Under the pieces are notes generated by a model, which worked only from the letters and a program-made list of their open reading frames with translations, was not told the origin of the DNA and did not search any database. Made by a program: the position numbers and the translations under genes. Positions 1 through 5,140 of a DNA stretch of 5,140 nucleotides are shown here, in pieces (the first letter of the stretch is position 1; each line of letters starts with the position of its first letter). Source of the stretch: an uncultured Allobaculum sp. (GTDB lineage Bacteria > Bacillota_I > Bacilli_A > Erysipelotrichales > Erysipelotrichaceae); contig CAOKFJ010000157.1 of assembly GCA_948467695.1 (NCBI GenBank), forward strand, positions 1 to 5,140, written 5' to 3'.

Positions 1-749
1 TCTGTTTCATCCATCTCTTCAGGCTGACCATACGGCATGCGCGGCGGGCGTTTTTTCTGAGGCGTTTGATCAGGATTTTCTTCGTCATCGAAATCTTCTT
101 CGCTCCACATGCGAAGTCTGGTAAAAAAGCCCGGATTGCTTTCTCTTTTCGCTTTTCGCTCTTCTTTGGGTGCGCGATCGGCAAGCAGATGCTTCCACCA
201 GCGCCATCCAGTCAGCACAACCGAAATCACGAAAAACGCAAGCGCGAAAATCACAGCGCCGGCTCGCGAGAAGAACATCGACAGCACGCCGGCAAGCATC
301 GCGCCAAACAGACCGCATGTGCTCGTAAAGCTCATCGTTGAAAATTCGCCAAGCGAGGCGATCACCGCGCTGAGCGCATACATGGCGTTGTTGTCTCTAG
401 TCAGTGCGATGCCAAACGACAGCATCCAGAACAGACCGAAAAAAACAAAACCGATTATGACGCGCCTGGGGATTTTCGTTTCACCCAGATTCCAGACGTA
501 ATTCAAGCCGACGCCCATGATCGCAAGCAGCAGGACATAAGTAAAGCTGCCGAAAAGCAGCTGCAGCACTTCCTGCATGAAACGGCCGAACATGCCGCAG
601 GAAAACAGAATAATGATTCCCAGAATCCATGAAAGGACGACGAGAATGAACATCGTGACTTTGTTTGAAGTCCAGAGTGAAAAGGACGGCGCGCTCTTGG
701 CGGTTGACGTTTTTTTATCTTTTTTCTCTTTAGTTTTCTTGGCAGCCAT
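1..749 (-). CDS. ftsK: FtsK/SpoIIIE-type DNA translocase, N-terminal membrane domain (partial, 3' end outside window)
   Basis: The minus-strand frame starting with ATG at 749-747 stays open for 249 codons to the window edge, so only the N-terminal part is seen. The protein begins with a Lys-rich cytoplasmic tail (MAAKKTKEKKDKKTSTAKS). Hydrophobic segments follow at about residues 31-53, 60-85, 96-116, 145-160 and 163-182. After them comes a charged linker rich in Lys, Arg, Glu and Pro from about 185 on. The last part of the membrane region (TCGLFGAMLAGVLSMFF, then a hydrophobic run ending in LTGWRW) matches the usual end of the FtsK/SpoIIIE 4TM domain, a Gly-rich helix and then a helix ending in TG. 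In this family the membrane domain anchors a hexameric RecA-like motor at the septum that clears chromosomal DNA. The motor, Walker motifs and gamma domain lie outside the window, so the call rests on the membrane domain, the linker and the neighbourhood. Whether it is the vegetative FtsK/SftA type or the sporulation SpoIIIE cannot be told. It follows the RNase J-like gene, as spoIIIE lies close to rnjB in B. subtilis (remembered synteny). Confidence 0.82.
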   Translation of the reverse strand, partial: MAAKKTKEKKDKKTSTAKSAPSFSLWTSNKVTMFILVVLSWILGIIILFSCGMFGRFMQEVLQLLFGSFTYVLLLAIMGVGLNYVWNLGETKIPRRVIIGFVFFGLFWMLSFGIALTRDNNAMYALSAVIASLGEFSTMSFTSTCGLFGAMLAGVLSMFFSRAGAVIFALAFFVISVVLTGWRWWKHLLADRAPKEERKAKRESNPGFFTRLRMWSEEDFDDEENPDQTPQKKRPPRMPYGQPEEMDET

Positions 750-753
750 AGCC

Positions 754-760
754 CCTCCTT
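754..760 (-). promoter_or_regulatory. Shine-Dalgarno sequence of the ftsK-like gene
   Basis: On the minus strand AAGGAGG, followed by GGCT, sits just before the ATG at 749. This strong site fixes the start. A competing minus-strand frame that begins at 814 and runs through the same DNA has no such site at its ATG. Confidence 0.85.
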
Positions 761-815
761 TTTTGACTTTCTTGCATTCAGCTTTTCAAAACCTCTCAAA
801 TGCCGAAAATTCATA

Positions 816-860
816 CAGAACAGTTGTCTGGAGCACTTAAGAGAGACAATTCATGTTCTG
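816..860 (-). promoter_or_regulatory. Stem-loop in the 5' leader of the ftsK-like gene
   Basis: Two nested perfect inverted repeats lie here. CAGAACA (816-822) pairs with TGTTCTG (854-860), and TTGTCT (824-829) pairs with AGACAA (844-849). They are separated by a 1-nt bulge on one side and a 4-nt bulge on the other, and closed by a 14-nt loop containing the palindrome CTTAAG. That makes 13 bp of stem in 45 nt. In the minus-strand leader it lies about 67-110 nt ahead of the translocase ATG, so it could be a leader RNA structure. As DNA it could be a binding site for a dimeric regulator, because its left arm carries the reverse of the divergent -10 region. Function is inference. Confidence 0.4.
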
Positions 861-867
861 ATATAAT
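838..867 (+). promoter_or_regulatory. Candidate plus-strand extended -10 promoter
   Basis: The plus strand reads TGATATAAT at 859-867, a perfect extended -10 (TGn plus TATAAT). A 4/6 match to the -35 consensus, TTAAGA at 838-843, lies 18 bp upstream. The same 11 bases, TCTGATATAAT, occur in the probable rnjB promoter on the other strand at 2713-2723. No protein gene follows on the plus strand, so if active it would make a short RNA through the hairpin at 890-934. The complement (minus strand TATTAT at 863-868) may instead serve as the -10 of the ftsK-like gene, but I see no good -35 for that direction. Confidence 0.4.
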
Positions 868-880
868 ACACCAGACAGAA

Positions 881-934
881 ACAGAGAAAAGCCGGCTTTT
901 GGATTCACGACGAGTGTGTGACCAAAAGTCGGCT
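881..934 (-). terminator. Intrinsic terminator after the RNase J-like gene, possibly bidirectional
   Basis: Arms at 890-902 and 922-934 form a 13-bp stem (AGCCGGCTTTTGG against CCAAAAGTCGGCT). The inner arms TCAC (905-908) and GTGA (918-921) extend it past a 2-nt bulge to a 9-nt loop. On the minus strand it begins about 34 nt after the rnjB stop and is followed by TTTTCTCTGTTTC. The one imperfect pair is A-C in the minus-strand RNA but G-U in the plus-strand RNA. On the plus strand the stem is followed by GAATTTTTATT, so the structure is at least as good a terminator in that direction. Confidence 0.7.
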
Positions 935-967
935 GAATTTTTATTCTGTGTTTTCTGGTCTCTCTTT

Positions 968-2671
<1,704 letters not shown>

Positions 2672-2676
2672 AACAA

Positions 2677-2695
2677 CCTCCGCAAGAGTCTTGCG
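2677..2695 (-). promoter_or_regulatory. Leader hairpin touching the Shine-Dalgarno site of the RNase J-like gene
   Basis: A 15-bp perfect inverted repeat (2681-2695; CGCAAG, ACT loop, CTTGCG on the minus strand) ends on the first base of the Shine-Dalgarno sequence GGAGG (2677-2681), which is 5 nt from the ATG. In a transcript starting at the predicted internal promoter the hairpin would lie within the first 35 nt. It could protect the 5' end or tune translation. That role is inference. Confidence 0.45.
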
Positions 2696-2712
2696 TTTCT
2701 TTATTACATACC

Positions 2713-2721
2713 ATTATATCA
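2713..2721 (-). promoter_or_regulatory. Extended -10 promoter for the RNase J-like gene
   Basis: The minus strand reads TGATATAAT, a perfect extended -10, 42 nt ahead of the rnjB ATG and just past the miaB stop. No recognisable -35 is present at 16-19 bp spacing, because that DNA is the end of miaB coding sequence. Extended -10 promoters often do without one. Transcription would start near 2706, giving a leader of about 35 nt. No terminator separates miaB from rnjB, so this would add to read-through from miaB. Confidence 0.55.
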
Positions 2722-2729
2722 GAGGGCGC

Positions 2730-4172
2730 CTATTCGCCGACCTTTCGACCGTTGAGAGAGAATGTGTGCACATCCGTAATCTCGACATCGACCAGATCGC
2801 CCTCATGAATGTTTTCGCCGGTGAAGTTGACCGGCATGCCATGCTGGGAATATCCCGCAAAGACATTGGGATTTTTCTTGCTTGGCCCATCGACCAGAAC
2901 CTGAACCGTCTGTCCCAGATACTTCTGATGGTTTTCAAGCGCGAGCTGATTCCATAAAGCATTCAGGCGGAACAGACGCTCTTTCTTCGTTTTCTCTTCG
3001 GTTTCGTCTTCCATGCGCGCGGCGGGCGTTCCCGGACGCGGCGAGAAGATGAACGTAAAGGCGTTGTCAAAGCGACACTCGCGGACAACGTCCAGGGTAT
3101 GTTCAAAGGCTTCATCGCTTTCACCGGGGAAGCCGACGATGATATCCGTCGAAATCGAGCATCCCGGCACACGCTCGCGAATCGTATTGAACAGATTCAT
3201 GTATTCAGCGCTTGTATAGCGGCGTCCCATGCGGCGCAGAATCTCGTCATCGCCGCTCTGCAGGGGAAGATGGATGCATGGCATGATGTTGTCATAGCGC
3301 GAGATGACATCGATCATTTCTTCCGTGAAATCCCACGGATGGCTTGTCATGAAGCGCACGCGCTCGATTCCGGTTTTTGCGGTTTCTTCAAGCAGTCCGG
3401 CAAAATCCATCGCGTCTTCAAGATCTTTACCATACGCGTTGACGTTCTGGCCGAGCAGCGTGATTTCGCGATAGCCAAGTTTTTTCAGTGTGCGCACTTC
3501 ATCGAGAATCGCGTCGGCTTCACGCGATCTCTGTCTGCCGCGTGTGTAGGGCACGATGCAGTACGTGCAGAACTTGTCGCATCCGTACATGATGTTGACA
3601 AGACCTTTGTATCGTCCCTGACGGTGTTCAGGCAGTTCTTCATAAATTTCGCCCTCGCGCGAATACACTTCAACGACTTTTTCGCCGTTCATCGCGCGTT
3701 CGATATACGCGGGCAGTTCGGCAAAGTTATGCGTGCCGAAGATCAGATGCACCCACGGGTATTTTTCAAGGAGCGTGCGGGTGAAATGTTCTTCCTGCAC
3801 CATGCATCCGCACACACCGATAATGGTGTCGGGTCTGGCTTTGAAATGTTTTTTATGCGATCCGACTTCGCCTAAAACGTTGTTGGACGCATTTTCGCGA
3901 ATGCCGCAGGTGTTCATCAAAATAACATCGGCCTCGCTGGCGTCTGCTGCCGCCGTAAAGCCGCAGGCTTCAAGAATACCGGAAAGATTTTCCGAATCAC
4001 GCTCGTTTGCCTGGCAGCCGTACGTGGAAATAAAATAGGTTTTTCCCGCGCCGATCGCTCTCTGCTTTTCGGTAATGTTCAGACCGCGAATGGTCGGGGA
4101 ATGTTTTTCAATGCGTCTGCCGGCCTGTTTCTGGTCAGGCAGATGCCATGTATCTCTGATTCGAATAGTCAT
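2730..4172 (-). CDS. miaB: tRNA-2-methylthio-N6-dimethylallyladenosine synthase MiaB
   Basis: This 480-residue radical-SAM methylthiotransferase adds a methylthio group to C2 of i6A37 in tRNAs that read U-starting codons, giving ms2i6A37, which steadies codon-anticodon pairing. Three domains can be read in order. The UPF0004 domain has its three cluster cysteines in YGCQAN (Cys53), NTCGIRE (Cys89) and GCMVQ (Cys123). The radical-SAM domain has the CxxxCxxC motif GCDKFCTYC (Cys198, Cys202, Cys205), followed by PYTRGRQRSR, LLGQNVNAYG and HLPLQSG. The C-terminal TRAM RNA-binding domain spans about residues 417-480. An N-terminal extension of about 45 residues before the UPF0004 domain is as expected for Bacillota MiaB. 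The PYTRGRQRSR and HLPLQSGDDEIL signatures favour MiaB over the relatives MtaB and RimO. The start has GGGAG 6 nt upstream. The gene probably forms a transcript with the RNase J-like gene 58 bp downstream. Confidence 0.96.
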   Translation of the reverse strand: MTIRIRDTWHLPDQKQAGRRIEKHSPTIRGLNITEKQRAIGAGKTYFISTYGCQANERDSENLSGILEACGFTAAADASEADVILMNTCGIRENASNNVLGEVGSHKKHFKARPDTIIGVCGCMVQEEHFTRTLLEKYPWVHLIFGTHNFAELPAYIERAMNGEKVVEVYSREGEIYEELPEHRQGRYKGLVNIMYGCDKFCTYCIVPYTRGRQRSREADAILDEVRTLKKLGYREITLLGQNVNAYGKDLEDAMDFAGLLEETAKTGIERVRFMTSHPWDFTEEMIDVISRYDNIMPCIHLPLQSGDDEILRRMGRRYTSAEYMNLFNTIRERVPGCSISTDIIVGFPGESDEAFEHTLDVVRECRFDNAFTFIFSPRPGTPAARMEDETEEKTKKERLFRLNALWNQLALENHQKYLGQTVQVLVDGPSKKNPNVFAGYSQHGMPVNFTGENIHEGDLVDVEITDVHTFSLNGRKVGE

Positions 4173-4532
4173 GTATTTCTCCCTGGGATATCTCCCGTTT
4201 CTGTTTTTCTATCTGTTTCTATTTTTATATACGGATGTATATTCAGATTCTGTTCAATTGCTTTGTTCTGTTCGGACAGTCTTCACTCTTAACCAGAAAT
4301 GACTGTCGTCCCTATAGATTGTATATGGCAAAGCTGTCTTTGTCGGCAACGATGTTCCAACGCTTTTCCCTCTTATAGATGCCTTGTGCATGCGCGGTAT
4401 ACCTTCTCGCAGCCGATGCGTTCTTCCCTGCGCACAAAGCATACGCGAGTCACAGCGAGACGGGGGCATTCGTGCAATCCGTGCACCGTGCTTTACGAAA
4501 TGTTCGAGAAGACGCTACGACAAGCATAAACG
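4173..4532. other. Spacer of about 360 bp between rny and miaB, no supported gene
   Basis: Two parts differ in composition. 4173-4320 is AT-rich and looks like a miaB promoter and leader region. Minus-strand TTGAAC (4252-4257) and TATATA (4226-4231) are promoter-like, but 20 bp apart, which is too long. TTCTGTTC occurs twice as a direct repeat (4248-4255, 4266-4273). 4321-4532 is more GC-rich and holds short inverted repeats at 4327-4344 (GGCAAAG against CTTTGTC, CTGT loop) and 4472-4486 (GTGCA against TGCAC). Short open frames exist in all minus-strand frames and one plus-strand frame. None combines a Shine-Dalgarno site, a start and a recognisable protein. I recognise no known structured RNA: no RNase P, SRP or T-box signature motif is seen. 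Confidence 0.5.
4275..4307. repeat. Inverted repeat in the miaB upstream region
   Basis: GACAGTC (4275-4281) and GACTGTC (4301-4307) are perfect 7-bp inverted arms around a 19-nt spacer, 103-135 bp ahead of the miaB start. No T-tract follows on either strand, so it is not a terminator. It could be a leader stem or an operator. Arms this short may also be chance. Confidence 0.3.
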
Positions 4533-4556
4533 AAAAAACCGCCGTTGGGCGGTTTT
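4533..4556 (-). terminator. Intrinsic terminator of rny
   Basis: Perfect 9-bp arms (4535-4543 and 4548-4556; AAAACCGCC against GGCGGTTTT) close on a 4-nt loop. On the minus strand they run directly into six T residues (complement of 4533-4538). The hairpin starts one base after the rny stop codon. The A/T flanks are symmetrical, so it could also stop plus-strand transcription. Confidence 0.93.
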
Positions 4557-4557
4557 A

Positions 4558-5140
4558 TTATTTCGCTATTTCCTGTGCGCGGACTTCACGAATTACGTTC
4601 ACTTTGATCTGTCCGGGATAAGTCAGTTCAGATTCAATCTTGTCACGAATCGCCCGGGCCATTTTAACACATGCAGTGTCGCTGACCTGTTCGGGAACGA
4701 CCATGATGCGAATCTCACGGCCTGCCTGAATGGCGAAGGCGTTCGATACACCATCAAATTCATTGGCAATCTTTTCGAGGTTTTCCAGACGTTCAATGTA
4801 AGCCTGAGCCGATTCCTTGCGCGCACCCGGACGGGCTGCGGAAATGGTGTCGGCGGCAATAACAAGGTGGGACGTCAGGAACTTCGGTTCGGTATCGCCG
4901 TGATGAGAGGCGATGGCGTTGAGTACGATTTCCTTTTCTCCGTGTTTTTTGCAGAATTTGTAACCGAGGTCGACGTGGCTGCCTTCCTGCTGATCGATAT
5001 TCAGAGCTTTTCCGATATCGTGCAGAAGACCGGCACGTTTGGCCATGTGCTGGTTCAGCCCCAGCTCGGCTGCCATGGTTCCGGCGATCAGAGCCACCTC
5101 AATGGAATGCTGAAGAGCATTCTGGCCATAGGAGAAGCGG
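4558..5140 (-). CDS. rny: Ribonuclease Y, C-terminal HD-domain part (partial, 5' end outside window)
   Basis: The last 193 codons of an open frame enter from the right edge and stop at TAA 4560-4558. Full-length RNase Y is about 520 residues, so the N-terminal membrane anchor, coiled coil and KH domain lie outside. The visible part starts [16 protein letters not shown], which matches the start of the HD phosphohydrolase domain. The metal-binding HD pair is in GLLHDIGKA (visible residues 37-45), with SHHGD at 78-82. The conserved blocks [20 protein letters not shown] and [12 protein letters not shown] follow. RNase Y is the membrane-bound endoribonuclease that starts mRNA decay in many Bacillota. 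The ATG-like reading of residue 15 (GTG at 5097) is internal and not a start, because the frame continues upstream with conserved family sequence. A terminator directly after the stop isolates it from miaB. Confidence 0.96.
   Translation of the reverse strand, partial: RFSYGQNALQHSIEVALIAGTMAAELGLNQHMAKRAGLLHDIGKALNIDQQEGSHVDLGYKFCKKHGEKEIVLNAIASHHGDTEPKFLTSHLVIAADTISAARPGARKESAQAYIERLENLEKIANEFDGVSNAFAIQAGREIRIMVVPEQVSDTACVKMARAIRDKIESELTYPGQIKVNVIREVRAQEIAK

Noticed and set aside
503..814. Minus-strand frame of 103 codons overlapping the ftsK start
   Set aside because: It overlaps in another frame a gene with a strong Shine-Dalgarno site and clear membrane segments. Its own start has no such site, and its Arg/Lys/Ser/Cys content is typical of a shifted frame.
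816..860. GAAC/GTTC elements as a Gram-positive LexA (SOS) box ahead of ftsK
   Set aside because: The SOS box needs GAAC and GTTC four bases apart. Here the arms are about 31 bases apart and no properly spaced pair is present.
2701..2709. ATG-TAA-TAA on the minus strand in the rnjB leader, a possible minimal start-stop element
   Set aside because: There is no Shine-Dalgarno site and it falls at or before the predicted transcription start, so it is probably chance in AT-rich DNA.
3099..3875. Open plus-strand frame of 258 codons opposite miaB
   Set aside because: It is antisense to the radical-SAM and UPF0004 regions, shows no family motif and has the same Phe/His/Ala-rich shadow composition.
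4254..4469. Minus-strand frame of 71 codons upstream of miaB
   Set aside because: No Shine-Dalgarno site at its ATG, no recognisable motif, and it runs through the AT-rich leader region. It is kept only as part of the unexplained spacer.
4299..4529. Plus-strand frame of 76 codons ending just before the rny terminator
   Set aside because: The end position against a symmetrical terminator is suggestive, but there is no ribosome binding site and the Cys/Arg-rich product resembles nothing I know.

Overview
This window is a stretch of bacterial housekeeping chromosome in which every protein gene I can support lies on the minus strand. Read in transcription order (right to left in these coordinates) it holds the 3' end of rny (RNase Y), miaB (tRNA methylthiotransferase), an RNase J family gene whose active site looks degraded in the manner of RNase J2 (rnjB), and the 5' end of an FtsK/SpoIIIE-type DNA translocase gene. 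RNase Y together with an RNase J2-like protein points to Bacillota (Firmicutes). The order resembles a compacted version of the Bacillus subtilis region in which rnjB, spoIIIE, rny and miaB lie within a few tens of kilobases. Base composition is roughly balanced, so this is not a classic low-GC mollicute. An Erysipelotrichia-like lineage is possible, but that is a guess.

Layout: 4558-5140 is the last 193 codons of rny, closed by a strong intrinsic terminator that starts one base after the stop codon. 4173-4532 is about 360 bp with no convincing gene. It contains an AT-rich miaB leader and a more GC-rich block with small inverted repeats. 2730-4172 is miaB. A 58-bp gap carries an extended -10 promoter and a small hairpin touching the Shine-Dalgarno sequence of the next gene. 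968-2671 is the RNase J-like gene. 750-967 is a 218-bp spacer with a large hairpin terminator, a stem-loop in the ftsK leader and a near-consensus extended -10 promoter that points the other way (plus strand). 1-749 is the membrane-domain half of the translocase gene, cut by the window edge.

Functionally, RNase Y and RNase J proteins initiate and carry out mRNA turnover, MiaB modifies A37 of tRNAs, and FtsK/SpoIIIE pumps chromosomal DNA through the division septum. miaB and rnjB have no visible terminator between them and probably share a transcript, with an extra internal promoter for rnjB. rny and the translocase gene are separated from that pair by terminators.

I found no mobile element, CRISPR array, tRNA or rRNA, and no new defence or biosynthetic system. 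The items most worth a second look are the substituted catalytic residues of the RNase J-like protein and the compact palindromic spacer at 816-958, which could encode a short plus-strand RNA.
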